A stretch of DNA of 64,000 nt from Methylobacterium terricola (GTDB lineage: Bacteria; Pseudomonadota; Alphaproteobacteria; Rhizobiales; Beijerinckiaceae), in NCBI RefSeq assembly GCF_006151805.1, contig NZ_VDDA01000011.1:124001-188000 (forward strand), written 5' to 3'. The translations under genes were made by a program, and so were the position numbers. Under the pieces are notes generated by a model. The model was not told where the DNA came from, made no database searches, and worked only from the letters and a program-made list of their open reading frames with translations. Shown piece by piece: positions 40,832 through 48,836 of the stretch. Within the stretch, counting starts at the first letter, position 1; every line of letters starts with the position of its first letter.

Positions 40832-43274
40832 CGTCGGAGGCTCCTGAATCGGGGGTCATGGCGGCGTCGGCTGCCTGCTGGCTGGCCTGCATGTCGGCGG
40901 CGTGGGACTGCTGGAGATCCTGGGTGTGGAGCCCGGCGAGCCGGTCGAGGTGAGCTTCGTCGGCCGCATGGGCCTGATCGGCCTGCTGGGTCATCCGCTG
41001 CTGCATCGCGGCGAAGTGCGCCTTCCCCATCTCGTGGGAATGGGCGGCGTCCTGCTGCATCATCTGGCCGGTCAGGTTGATGTGGGCCTTCTCGATGTCG
41101 AGTTCCCGGTCCATCTCGGCCTGCTGAAGCTGGCTGCCGTACTGCGCCTGAATCGTCGCAAGCTGAAGCACACGTTCCTGGGCCAGCTTCTCGCGCTCCA
41201 GGGCCATGTCCATCTGCATCTTCGCGACCTGACGCTCGTGCTCAAGCTGCATCTTCTGCATCTCAAGCTTGAGCTTGATCTGATCGTTCTGGATCTGGCC
41301 CTGGGCCAGATACATCTGCGGGTTCGGGGCCTGCTGCGGGTTCGGCGGCTGGTAGTTGAGCGGGATCGGCTTGATGTACTTGCTCACATCCTTGATCCCG
41401 GCGATGTTCATCATCGAGGCGATGGTGTTGCGGATTTCCTGGGGACCGACCGGGCCGTTCGGGCCGACAGCCTGGATGATCATCTGCTGGTACTGAAGCA
41501 GGTTGGCGAACATCTGGAGCCGGTCGGAATCCTTGCCCTTGCCCAGCCCGGTGTTCGTGCTGACCAGCAGGTCCGGGTTGATCTGGCGCGGGTCGATCTG
41601 GGTGGTGGTGCCATCCGAGCGCCGGATATCCAGCGGCTCGTCGAAGTGCCGGCAGATCGTGCGCAGCAGGCCGGAGAAGGCCCGCTTCATGCCATCGGCG
41701 AAGCGCCGGGCGATGATCTCGGCCGTCTGGTCCGCCGCCGAGGTGGTGGCCGCGACCGCCGAAGCCGTGGTGGACTGCAACACTTCCGGGTCGAGGCCCT
41801 GGCTCGCTGCGGACACGCCGGTGCGCTCCGCCTTCACCTGCTGAAGCTGCTGAAGCAGACCCATCGCCTGGGCACCCAGGAAGGTGTGGCCGATTTCCTG
41901 AACCGCGCCCGGGGTGCGCATCCGGATCACCGCGCCCACCTCGTTCGAGAGCACGTCGTCCAAATTCACCTGCCCTTCCACCACCGCCATGCGCGGGAAG
42001 ATGGAGGACGCGAAGGAGTCGAGGGTGTTGCGCCAGATCCGGCTCTCGATGCTCTGAAGGTCGATCAGGCGTTCGGCGAGGCTTTCCCCCAGCGCCTTGT
42101 GGGCGGTCGGGAACGGGCACAGCAGCGCGAACGGAGGCTCGTCGTCCTCATAGATCTCGGCGTGAAGAATGTAGTGGTGTTCACCCAGGGTCTGGACGCG
42201 CCAGAGTTCAGCGACGCCGTCCTGATCGCGGTCGATCTTGACGAAAAGCTCGGAATACAGAACCTGACGAAGGCTGTCGTCGCCCGAGTTGTCGTACCGG
42301 CCCCACAGGAGCGCCGGGTCACGAACCTCAGCTTCCATGTTCGTCGGGCCCACCGAATAGATCGGGCTGGTGCCGCAATTCTCAAGGATCTCGTCGAGGT
42401 CGAAGCCGGTCGAGACCAGATCCGACACGGTGACCACCTGACGCCGGCCGATGCAGAGGGAATCACCCTCGTGCGTCGCGGACCGGTTGATGATGAACTG
42501 CTCCGGCGGAATCGCCTTGATCATCGCGACCGGCTCGCGGGTCGTGCGGCGGATGCGGAAGTTGTAGGTCTTCGGAATCTCGATGCTGATCTGAGCCGTG
42601 GGGTCGAGCGCCAGCATCTCGGGGACGATCGTGCTCATCACCGTCTCGACGGCGCTCGCCACAGCCGGGTCCTCAGCCGGGTTCAGCGGATCGGCCTGAT
42701 GCGGGGTCGCGTAGTCCTCGCACTCACACTCTTCCTTCGACACGATCTCGATGTCGTCCGGGTCGTGGGCGACGTACAGATCCATCTCTTCTTCGGTCAG
42801 GCCCTTGACGGTGAATTCCCGGACCCGTTCCTTCTTCTCAAACCACCAGTACAGGACGCCGGCACCACGAATCAGGGCATCCTGAAACGCCGGCTCCAGC
42901 ACCTGGGAGAAGCCGTGGCACTTGTTCCAGAAGATGTGATTGACCGCGTCCGTGGCGTCCTTTGCCATCTGGACTTCGGCCTCATTGGTCGGCACGAACT
43001 CGACGGCGTGCTCTGATCCCATGAAGACCCGGTGCAGACTCGGCAAAATCGCGTTGGTTGCGTCACGAACCACGCTCAGCACGAACTGCGACCGGCCGTC
43101 CTCTTCGTCTCCGAGCGGTTCCGCGTTGTAGAACTGCGTGGCCTTGATCCGCTGAGGGGCCACATCATGATCAATGTGAAATTCAGCGTCCTGAGCCAGC
43201 TTATAGACGACGCCCTGGAAGGTGTCGTCGTCCATCTTCTTACGACGGCGCTTCGAAGTTACTTTATTCGACAT
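40812..43274 (-). CDS. Portal protein
   Basis: An 820-residue portal (head-tail connector) of the large podovirus type. The clip/wing/stem region is visible as FQGVVYKLAQDAEFHIDHD, LSVVRDATNAILPSLHRVF, GAGVLYWWFEKKER and a conserved EQFIINRSATHEGDSLCIGRRQ. The C-terminal 200 residues are a Gln/Met/Ala/Glu-rich helical barrel (LKLEMQKMQLEHERQVAKMQMDMALE is a piece of it) that may line the DNA entry channel. It starts 5 bases after TAAATA and follows large terminase, as usual. Confidence 0.88.
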   Translation of the reverse strand: MSNKVTSKRRRKKMDDDTFQGVVYKLAQDAEFHIDHDVAPQRIKATQFYNAEPLGDEEDGRSQFVLSVVRDATNAILPSLHRVFMGSEHAVEFVPTNEAEVQMAKDATDAVNHIFWNKCHGFSQVLEPAFQDALIRGAGVLYWWFEKKERVREFTVKGLTEEEMDLYVAHDPDDIEIVSKEECECEDYATPHQADPLNPAEDPAVASAVETVMSTIVPEMLALDPTAQISIEIPKTYNFRIRRTTREPVAMIKAIPPEQFIINRSATHEGDSLCIGRRQVVTVSDLVSTGFDLDEILENCGTSPIYSVGPTNMEAEVRDPALLWGRYDNSGDDSLRQVLYSELFVKIDRDQDGVAELWRVQTLGEHHYILHAEIYEDDEPPFALLCPFPTAHKALGESLAERLIDLQSIESRIWRNTLDSFASSIFPRMAVVEGQVNLDDVLSNEVGAVIRMRTPGAVQEIGHTFLGAQAMGLLQQLQQVKAERTGVSAASQGLDPEVLQSTTASAVAATTSAADQTAEIIARRFADGMKRAFSGLLRTICRHFDEPLDIRRSDGTTTQIDPRQINPDLLVSTNTGLGKGKDSDRLQMFANLLQYQQMIIQAVGPNGPVGPQEIRNTIASMMNIAGIKDVSKYIKPIPLNYQPPNPQQAPNPQMYLAQGQIQNDQIKLKLEMQKMQLEHERQVAKMQMDMALEREKLAQERVLQLATIQAQYGSQLQQAEMDRELDIEKAHINLTGQMMQQDAAHSHEMGKAHFAAMQQRMTQQADQAHAADEAHLDRLAGLHTQDLQQSHAADMQASQQAADAAMTPDSGASDDAAPSV

Positions 43275-43279
43275 GCGAC

Positions 43280-43285
43280 TATTTA
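43280..43285 (-). promoter_or_regulatory. TAAATA start-adjacent motif (portal)
   Basis: TAAATA with a 5-base spacer to the portal ATG; GCGAC and GTCGC flank it as an imperfect inverted repeat. Confidence 0.5.
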
Positions 43286-43304
43286 CCTTCGTCGCATAGT
43301 CTTC

Positions 43305-44777
43305 TTAGATGCCTCGAATACCCCGCTTGAGCGGTACGCCAGGAGTCCAGGCCAGTGCTCGACCACCGACGCCGGCCGCGACAGACGCGAAGGTCAGGTT
43401 CAGGGCGTCAGCCAAGTCAGGCGAGCGGCGAATCCGCTTGCGCATCGAATCCTTGCTCTCGACCTTGATCTTGCCGAGGGAGGTGTACGTGAAGGTCGGG
43501 GCGCACAGTTCTTCGCGAAGCGTCGCGTCCTCGGGCAGCTTGCAGACCCGCTGCGCCAGCCAGTCCCGGCAGGCCACCCACAGTTCATCCCTGAGCCGAT
43601 CGCACTTCGGGTTCATGGCGGAAGTTTCCGCCACGTTCACGTCCCGCGCCGGCATCCTCAATTCCCGGAGACGGTCGCTCACACCCTGGCCCATGCCGAT
43701 CGAATCGACACAAATCTCTGTCGGGTTGTCGGTCTGAGCTTCGGCCATCACGTGGCCGACAAGCTGCATCAGGTCCAGGCCCCTATAGATCTTCCAGTCG
43801 AGCACCACGTTGCCCCGGCGCTTGATCAGCACCGAGCGGTCACCACCGTGGCGGGCCACGTCGAGGCCGTAAATCAGCGGGGCCAGCGGATCGACCGCGA
43901 TGTCCCGGTTCATCGCGCTCTCGACCAGTTCGGCCGAGATCAGAGTGTTATTCTCAGACTTCGGGAAGTCACCCAGTACGCGGATGCGGTACTGATCGCT
44001 ATCTATCCCGTATTCATGCTCCAACTCGGCCAAAAACTTCGGGTCAACGCGATCGGGGAAGTCCACGCAACTGACGTGCATGGTGGACCAACTGTCCTTC
44101 GACTCGTGGAATGCCCGGTAAAACTGACCGGTGAGCGATGTCGGGTTGCCGATCAGTACGAACTGTGCGTTGGTGCTCGACATCGAGCCCGTTGCGGCCT
44201 GGAACACCTGTTCGTCGATACCCGCCGCCTCGTCGCAGATGATCATGACGTTGTCGGCGTGAATCCCCTGAATCGAGGTGGGGTTGTCGCGGGAGCAGGT
44301 ACGAGCATGAAGAAACGCGCCATCCGGGTCTTCCTTCAGGAAGATCTTGTCTGCGCGGATTTCGAAGCTTTCCCTGATGTATGCAGGCAGCCGGCGCAGC
44401 CAGGACTTGATCTCGGGCAGTAGACCGGACATCAGGGTCGCCGCGACGGGGCCGGTGACGATCACCTTGACCGGGTAACACGTGACCAGCTTGTGGATCG
44501 CGGCCAGAGAGACCATGCAGGACTTTCCGACGCCGTGGCCGGAGCGGATCGCGATCTTTCGGACCGGTTCGGGGCCCGAGATCCGTGTAAGGGCCTCCTG
44601 CTGCCAAGCATTCGGCTCAATGCCGATAATGTCGCGGCAGAATGCGACCGGATCGTCCCTGTAACGGCGAACAAAATCGATGTAGGGGTTGTCGTTGAAC
44701 TCGAACTCAGGCTCCGGGAGCCCAGCGCCATGCTCAACAAACTTCGTCCACTCACTAATATCTTCAAATTCTGACAT
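43305..44777 (-). CDS. terL: Terminase large subunit
   Basis: A 490-residue packaging ATPase-nuclease. Walker A is SGHGVGKS (about residues 79-86), Walker B is NVMIICDEAAG (about 176-186), and the nuclease domain starts with YGLDVARHGGD (first metal Asp near 306). The ATG at 44777 is 5 bases after TAAATA; a longer start at 44795 would read through the motif. The small subunit is not adjacent but about 5 kb upstream, separated by early genes. Confidence 0.95.
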   Translation of the reverse strand: MSEFEDISEWTKFVEHGAGLPEPEFEFNDNPYIDFVRRYRDDPVAFCRDIIGIEPNAWQQEALTRISGPEPVRKIAIRSGHGVGKSCMVSLAAIHKLVTCYPVKVIVTGPVAATLMSGLLPEIKSWLRRLPAYIRESFEIRADKIFLKEDPDGAFLHARTCSRDNPTSIQGIHADNVMIICDEAAGIDEQVFQAATGSMSSTNAQFVLIGNPTSLTGQFYRAFHESKDSWSTMHVSCVDFPDRVDPKFLAELEHEYGIDSDQYRIRVLGDFPKSENNTLISAELVESAMNRDIAVDPLAPLIYGLDVARHGGDRSVLIKRRGNVVLDWKIYRGLDLMQLVGHVMAEAQTDNPTEICVDSIGMGQGVSDRLRELRMPARDVNVAETSAMNPKCDRLRDELWVACRDWLAQRVCKLPEDATLREELCAPTFTYTSLGKIKVESKDSMRKRIRRSPDLADALNLTFASVAAGVGGRALAWTPGVPLKRGIRGI

Positions 44778-44782
44778 GCGCG

Positions 44783-44788
44783 TATTTA
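44783..44788 (-). promoter_or_regulatory. TAAATA motif directly after a terminator (terL)
   Basis: GCGCGTAAATACGCGC is a palindrome with the motif at its centre. It follows the terminator at 44797-44830 and is 5 bases before the terL ATG. Confidence 0.55.
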
Positions 44789-44794
44789 CGCGCA

Positions 44795-44828
44795 CGAAAA
44801 AGGGGAGACGTTTCCGCCTCCCCTCTAC
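44795..44828 (-). terminator. Intrinsic terminator before terL
   Basis: On the minus strand GGGGAGGCG-GAAA-CGTCTCCCC is followed by TTTTTCG, a strong hairpin/T-tract signal that ends the early operon and insulates terL. Confidence 0.85.
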
Positions 44829-44877
44829 GCGTCACCCATGATTTTCTAACTGGTGACTTTTATACTATGTACAAGGG

Positions 44878-45120
44878 TCAAAGTCGATATTCTTTGATGA
44901 ATTTCTCGGCCAATTCGCGGCTGAGGAATCCGATGACCTTCGGCGGGCTGCCTTCATGCACGCCGATGGCCGTTTTGTTGCGGAAAGCCCAGCTTTCGAG
45001 CTTCCCGAACGTGTCGTACCGCTTGTTCGCCACCAGCAGATCCGGCCGGCGGGCCGGCGGCACCGTGACGAGCCAGGGCAGAGGAAGGCTCGGGTCGATC
45101 CGCAGCGTGGAATCAGCCAT
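44878..45120 (-). CDS. Small early phage protein, possible WC-RW family member
   Basis: An 80-residue protein. Its second half, FGKLESWAFRNKTAIGVHEG followed by VIGFLSRELAEKFIKEYRL, weakly follows the layout W-x-NN-x-I...I-F...A-F-KxRW found in three other early genes. Its ATG overlaps the previous stop. Last gene of the early minus-strand operon before the terminator. Function unknown. Confidence 0.6.
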   Translation of the reverse strand: MADSTLRIDPSLPLPWLVTVPPARRPDLLVANKRYDTFGKLESWAFRNKTAIGVHEGSPPKVIGFLSRELAEKFIKEYRL

Positions 45121-45460
45121 CCTGGCCGTCCGTGGTCAGGTGAATCTGCACCGCGCCCACCTGGGTCTTGAACAGCCGCGGGCCGGGGCTGGCCCGGACC
45201 ACGTCGAACTGCTTCAGGGCCTCGTCGAGACGCGCCACCATGTCCGGGTCGGTCAGGGTGAGCTTCTTCCGGATGAGCCCGCTGCGGATCTCATCCTGCC
45301 ACGCCTTGAACACCTCGGGCTGCACGGTGACATCGGTCACGTACACCCCCTGATCATGCCAGTGCGCGACCACCCGGTTCAGATCCGCCATCGGGAACGC
45401 CTGAAGCTGATCCGCCGACAGATGGGCGTGGAGAGGGAGGGAGAGGAAGGAGTCGGTCAT
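45113..45460 (-). CDS. Early phage protein of unknown function
   Basis: A 115-residue protein starting at the ATG at 45460, which overlaps the stop of a tiny membrane-protein gene by 4 bases; the longer frame to 45556 is out of place because that DNA codes for the membrane protein in another frame. It is mainly helical (AFPMADLNRVVAHWHDQGVY) with a C-terminal KTQVGAVQIHLTTDG strand. No family is recognised. Confidence 0.6.
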   Translation of the reverse strand: MTDSFLSLPLHAHLSADQLQAFPMADLNRVVAHWHDQGVYVTDVTVQPEVFKAWQDEIRSGLIRKKLTLTDPDMVARLDEALKQFDVVRASPGPRLFKTQVGAVQIHLTTDGQDG

Positions 45461-45576
45461 TTTTCGAGAATGACCCTGATTATGCCGATGCACAGGAACG
45501 GCAACAGGATGACCCCGGCCACCGCGAGTTCGGTCACGAGAACGGGTACAACCCACTGAATTACGAAGTCCCTCAT
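45457..45576 (-). CDS. Tiny membrane protein (39 residues)
   Basis: A short frame coding for 39 residues, almost all hydrophobic: WVVPVLVTELAVAGVILLPF and LCIGIIRVILEK form one long or two short membrane helices. Its ATG shares one base with the upstream stop (TGATG), and its stop overlaps the next ATG (ATGA), so it is tightly embedded in the operon. The coupling on both sides strongly supports that it is real. Such peptides often act on host membrane processes or as pinholin-like factors; no function can be assigned. Confidence 0.65.
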   Translation of the reverse strand: MRDFVIQWVVPVLVTELAVAGVILLPFLCIGIIRVILEK

Positions 45577-46013
45577 CACAGCCACCTCAGCTTGAATTCG
45601 AAGGCCGCCGCAGGCTCGTCGAACATGATGATAGATCGACCGCCTTCGTTCCTCTCGACCTTGATTTCTCGCTCAGCCAGCCATGTTTTCAAATCGGATG
45701 ACTTTACCGCCTTCGATCTGATTCTCACTCGGCTGCCGCCAGTGCAATCGAAAATAAGGCTTTCGTCTCCAAATTCGGTGAACTGATACTTTTTGCTTCC
45801 CGACTCCCACTTCATGCGGAAGTCAAAGACAGCCTCTTCATCACTCACGATGATCTGCCAGCGACTGCCAGTTTGCTGAACGTCGATATGACGATCCGCG
45901 CACCAATTCAGCACCTCTTCTGGGGTGTTGACATAGTAGCGTTCGCCGGTTCCAGAGTTGGGCACTACAAGCGCCCAACCAGAGAACAATTTTCCAAGGA
46001 TGTAGTGCTTCAT
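45576..46013 (-). CDS. Two-copy WC-RW domain early phage protein
   Basis: A 145-residue protein starting at the ATG at 46013. It contains two copies of a roughly 40-residue unit: PEEVLNWCADRHIDV...WQIIVSDEEAVFDFRMKW (residues 30-70) and SSDLKTWLAEREIKV...SIIMFDEPAAAFEFKLRW (105-144). The same unit ends the proteins at 50518 and 50809. The N-terminus (HYILGKLFSGWALVVPNSG) is a separate beta segment. The function is unknown, but duplication and paralogy suggest a phage-specific early domain. Confidence 0.7.
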   Translation of the reverse strand: MKHYILGKLFSGWALVVPNSGTGERYYVNTPEEVLNWCADRHIDVQQTGSRWQIIVSDEEAVFDFRMKWESGSKKYQFTEFGDESLIFDCTGGSRVRIRSKAVKSSDLKTWLAEREIKVERNEGGRSIIMFDEPAAAFEFKLRWL

Positions 46014-46363
46014 CGCACCACCCCCGCATCCTTCAGAGCCTTGAGGACGGCCGCGGCGACTGGTTTCAGCTTGGCGCACCGCTCGTAGGTATGGAGGGTC
46101 GGTTCCCGCCACCGGTCTGGCTCAGTCTCATCAATCCGCCACGCGCAGCCCTCGTAGCCTTCTTCCTCGAACTGGTGGATCAGCGAAGCCGAGAGGGCTT
46201 CGACGATGATCGTGGTGACATCCTTCGGGCGGCACGTTTCCACCGCAACCCGGCCGAGCATTTCCACCGCAAACCGGTCGAGGATGATCCGCATCAGCGC
46301 GGTCGCCTGGGAGTTCTCCGTCCCGTCCTCGTTGTAGACGACCATTTGGCTGTTGAAGGTCAT
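46010..46363 (-). CDS. Early phage protein of unknown function
   Basis: A 117-residue protein. MTFNSQMVVYNEDGTENSQA is followed by an acidic/helical region with two Cys and a C-terminal helix YERCAKLKPVAAAVLKALKD. ATG at 46363 overlaps the upstream stop (TGATG), and its own stop overlaps the next start. Member of the early operon; no family recognised. Confidence 0.6.
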   Translation of the reverse strand: MTFNSQMVVYNEDGTENSQATALMRIILDRFAVEMLGRVAVETCRPKDVTTIIVEALSASLIHQFEEEGYEGCAWRIDETEPDRWREPTLHTYERCAKLKPVAAAVLKALKDAGVVR

Positions 46364-46947
46364 CACAGACCCCCCTGAAGGGTCTGCGCGACCACCGAAG
46401 CCCCAGCCTGATCCGACCCAGCCGACTGGCTGTGCTCTACGCCAACCAGGGCCTCCCAGGCTTCCACATACTGGAATCCAGGGGTCCCCTTCAGAATCTG
46501 CCGGCGGATCTCATCACACGTCCGGTCATGGGCCTTCGCCGCAGCCGTCACGCTCTTGAAGCTCCCCAGAGGGGTGCGTACCGGGCGCGGGGTCCAGGCG
46601 CACTGAATCAGTACCCGCCGCTTCGCCGTGGCAGAGAACCGGTTCGGGCTCGGCTTGCGCTCGCGGCAGTTCTCCACCTGGGTCTTGATGCTGATGTTGC
46701 CAAGCTCGTACGCGCCCTCGTCATTGTGACGGGCCATCACGTAGCTGTCGCGGTTCCGGCCCCGGCGGAAATACGCCGGTACGCCATCCCCACGGATCGG
46801 GTCAGGCTGAAACCAGAAATCGACCCACTCTTCCAGGGTCAAACGGAACGGAATCCCCCGCTCAGCCGCGCTCTTCTTCTGAAGCCGGTACGCCTCGCGA
46901 ATCTCAGCCTCAAGTCGTCCAAAAATTGTTGAATCAAAAACACTCAT
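46363..46947 (-). CDS. HNH-like/NUMOD-type phage endonuclease-like protein
   Basis: A 194-residue protein. A YELGNISIKTQVENCRE segment near residue 80 resembles the NxxxxTxxEN end of HNH homing-type nucleases, and the C-terminal part PLGSFKSVTAAAKAHDRTCD followed by an IRRQI helix and GFQYV fits a nuclease-associated modular DNA-binding (NUMOD-like) element. The gene at 47994 has a similar C-terminal element. A canonical HNH metal site is not fully visible, so this could be a degenerate homing endonuclease or a DNA-binding protein. Confidence 0.55.
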   Translation of the reverse strand: MSVFDSTIFGRLEAEIREAYRLQKKSAAERGIPFRLTLEEWVDFWFQPDPIRGDGVPAYFRRGRNRDSYVMARHNDEGAYELGNISIKTQVENCRERKPSPNRFSATAKRRVLIQCAWTPRPVRTPLGSFKSVTAAAKAHDRTCDEIRRQILKGTPGFQYVEAWEALVGVEHSQSAGSDQAGASVVAQTLQGGL

Positions 46948-46987
46948 TGTCGTTAGAAAAAATATGGGGTGAAAAAGGTGCTACGCG

Positions 46988-47137
46988 TTAGAAAATGCGA
47001 AGGTCGAGGACTGAAACGTTGTCCTGACCGTGATTGAACTGTACCGGAATGATCGTTTCAAAGCTATATTTGTATTCGTGGGGCTGTAATATGCAGCTCG
47101 CCCGGAATGTCGACGGGCAGCTCACCCATTTCATCAT
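46988..47137 (-). CDS. Small early ORF, 49 residues
   Basis: A frame with natural amino-acid use: KWVSCPSTFRASCILQP and EYKYSFETIIPVQFN, ending SVLDLRIF. Its ATG ATG start overlaps the stop of the preceding tiny frame (ATGA). It fills part of an otherwise empty 320-base gap. Part of its DNA (GTGAGCTGCCCG..TCGAC) resembles the phage stem-loop repeat, which might argue against coding. Not recognised. Confidence 0.4.
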   Translation of the reverse strand: MMKWVSCPSTFRASCILQPHEYKYSFETIIPVQFNHGQDNVSVLDLRIF

Positions 47138-47238
47138 TGAAGTGGAATCATCGGCTCCATGATGATTCCGTACCAGTCGGCAAACTGTGGGGTTTCCAGC
47201 GTGGGGAGCACATCATGAGCCGATCGCCCCCATCCCAC
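47134..47238 (-). CDS. Possible tiny early ORF, 34 residues
   Basis: A frame from GTG 47238 with a protein-like end, DVLPTLETPQFADWYGIIMEPM. It lies between two better-supported early genes and its stop overlaps the next ATG. The ribosome site is weak. Listed because otherwise the gap would be unexplained. Confidence 0.3.
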   Translation of the reverse strand: MGWGRSAHDVLPTLETPQFADWYGIIMEPMIPLQ

Positions 47239-47266
47239 AGGTCCGCTGATTTCTGAATCTGCTGAA

Positions 47267-47491
47267 TCAGGCGCTCGGGCGCGCCGACACCTGAATCACA
47301 ATCTGATACTCATCGAGCGGCAGGCCCTGAGCGGCGAAGTCCAGGGAAAGCTGCTGGACAATGAGGCTCGCCGCATGAACCACCTCATTCGTCACCATCG
47401 GGGCCAGGGAGCCGCCACGGGGCTCGACTGCCGGCCGAAGGGAGGGGTTCAGCGCGACGAAACCGGTTCGCATGAGGATGGGGAGGGACAT
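47267..47491 (-). CDS. Small early phage protein
   Basis: A 74-residue protein with MVTNEVVHAASLIVQQLSLDF as a central helix and a C-terminal strand YQIVIQVSARPSA. GGAGGTG lies before the ATG, which overlaps the upstream stop (TGATG). No family recognised. Confidence 0.55.
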   Translation of the reverse strand: MSLPILMRTGFVALNPSLRPAVEPRGGSLAPMVTNEVVHAASLIVQQLSLDFAAQGLPLDEYQIVIQVSARPSA

Positions 47492-47694
47492 CACTTCACC
47501 TCCCCGTCAGCCCGAGCCTTCTCAGCAGCGTCCAGGCGGTCGTTGAGACTGAAGAATGCACCTCGGAGATTGGCTTCCAGGGTCTCGAAGCGATTGTGAA
47601 TCGCTGCCATGTGGTAGCGGAAGTACCGGTCCAGAATATTGATCGCGGCGAAGAGGGCGATGAGCGAGATGAAGACGGAAACGATCTCAATCAT
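47491..47694 (-). CDS. Small membrane-anchored phage protein
   Basis: A 67-residue protein with an N-terminal transmembrane segment (IVSVFISLIALFAAINIL, about residues 4-21) and a charged coiled-coil tail (HNRFETLEANLRGAFFSLNDRLD). This resembles small early inner-membrane proteins of phages. ATG overlaps the upstream stop. Function unknown. Confidence 0.6.
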   Translation of the reverse strand: MIEIVSVFISLIALFAAINILDRYFRYHMAAIHNRFETLEANLRGAFFSLNDRLDAAEKARADGEVK

Positions 47695-47957
47695 CACTTC
47701 ACCTGCGCCAGTACGATTGTTTCGATTTCAAACGACTCGGTGCAGAACGTGTGAAGAGTGGTGTCGTACCACTTGGTGAAAACAACCGTGCGATCCTTGT
47801 TGAGACCGGTGACGGTCATGTTCGGGGACCATGTCTTTAGACGAACGATGTCGCCGGCCTTGAAGGTGGGGGGCGAAGGCTTCTTAACAGCGGCGCGGAT
47901 GGCTTCGAGGTGAAGATCCACGAGGCTTACAGTTTCGATGTCGGTTTCAGTGTTCAT
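47694..47957 (-). CDS. DUF2158 (YodC)-like small protein
   Basis: An 87-residue protein whose core FKAGDIVRLKTWSPNMTVTGL and VVFTKWYDTTLHTFCTESFEIETI matches the YodC/DUF2158 layout (FxxGDVVxLKSGGPxMTV...CxWF...F). It is a small SH3-like barrel; function unknown even in bacteria. The ATG at 47957 is 5 bases after TAAATA, so it heads a transcription unit. Confidence 0.7.
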   Translation of the reverse strand: MNTETDIETVSLVDLHLEAIRAAVKKPSPPTFKAGDIVRLKTWSPNMTVTGLNKDRTVVFTKWYDTTLHTFCTESFEIETIVLAQVK

Positions 47958-47962
47958 GGGAG

Positions 47963-47968
47963 TATTTA
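47963..47968 (-). promoter_or_regulatory. TAAATA start-adjacent motif (YodC-like gene)
   Basis: TAAATA with a 5-base spacer to the ATG at 47957. Confidence 0.5.
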
Positions 47969-47993
47969 GTAAAGCACTGTAGGACACGCGCGA

Positions 47994-48569
47994 TCACGCG
48001 CGGCCCCAGCCATTCGTCCCCCGCTTCACAAGCTGAGACACGCGAGCACGAGTGAGTCCGAAGTGCTTCGCCGCAGCAGATTGCGACTCGAACGGTCCGG
48101 CAGGAGTGTTGATTGGTCTTGCCAGACGGCTTCCTGACGGAGGATTGGTCGGCAAGTTCTCAGTGGAGAGAATTTCTTCGACTGAGCAGCCCTTCTGTCG
48201 GCGCAATCGGGCCGTCCAGTAATTGATCCCCAATTCTTCACACCAGTGACGAATGTGCTTGGTCTGGCCACGGTATGTCAGAAGGACCGAATTACGCTTG
48301 TTGCGGGCCTGTTCGACAGAAGTCGCCCACCGACAATTTGCTTTAGTGTACGGCCCATCGTTGTCGATCCGGTCCAGAGTCATGCCGGTAGGACGAAGAC
48401 CCATGTCCTCTACAAACTTACCAAAATCGTCCCAGCGAGGATCAACGGAGATTCCCCGCGCCCCGTAATTTTTAAAATTTTCGTTGTTCGAGTTGTGGCA
48501 ACGTTCGCGCATCTTCTCCCAGCTTTTGTGGGTGTCGCGATAAAGAATGACTGTCAATTGTTTGTCCAA
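47994..48569 (-). CDS. HNH homing endonuclease
   Basis: A 191-residue protein of the HNH family typical of phage genomes: WEKMRERCHNSNNENFKNY, then GARGISVDPRWDDFGKFVED, GMTLDRIDNDGPYTKANCRW and EQARNKRNS, the standard conserved blocks with the catalytic His/Asn region. The C-terminus (TPAGPFESQSAAAKHFGLTRAR and a VSQLVKRG helix) is a NUMOD-like DNA-binding element. The start appears to be TTG at 48569, so the exact N-terminus is uncertain. It borders the noncoding block, as free-standing homing nucleases often do. Confidence 0.8.
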   Translation of the reverse strand: MDKQLTVILYRDTHKSWEKMRERCHNSNNENFKNYGARGISVDPRWDDFGKFVEDMGLRPTGMTLDRIDNDGPYTKANCRWATSVEQARNKRNSVLLTYRGQTKHIRHWCEELGINYWTARLRRQKGCSVEEILSTENLPTNPPSGSRLARPINTPAGPFESQSAAAKHFGLTRARVSQLVKRGTNGWGRA

Positions 48570-48805
48570 AATTTTTGTGAGCAGTTAGTTTACCGCTTAA
48601 GGCATTTTGGAAACTATATTAATTTTTTGGATGCGCCGGCTGCGTTTTTAGGCCGACCCCTGTCAAGAGGCCGGGTGGGGGGTATCGCACTTTTTTTCGA
48701 AGAAAATCGAGTTATCCACAAGCTGGGAAGTTGTGGGGAATCAGCCTGTTCTTCTCTTCATCTTGCTGGCTGGGAAGTTGTGTTGGTTTGACCTGTCGGC
48801 CTGAT

Positions 48806-48836
48806 GGTTAAGAAGTCATGCAGCCACGTTAACCAT
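48806..48836. repeat. Inverted repeat arm 1 (GGTTAA...TTAACC)
   Basis: Its bases 48816-48836 are the exact reverse complement of 49235-49255. Each arm is also an imperfect palindrome with GGTTAA and TTAACC at its ends, as expected for a dimeric protein site. Confidence 0.7.

Noticed and set aside
48246..48791. 181-residue plus-strand frame over the HNH gene
   Set aside because: Antisense to a clear HNH endonuclease and without its own ribosome site or motif.
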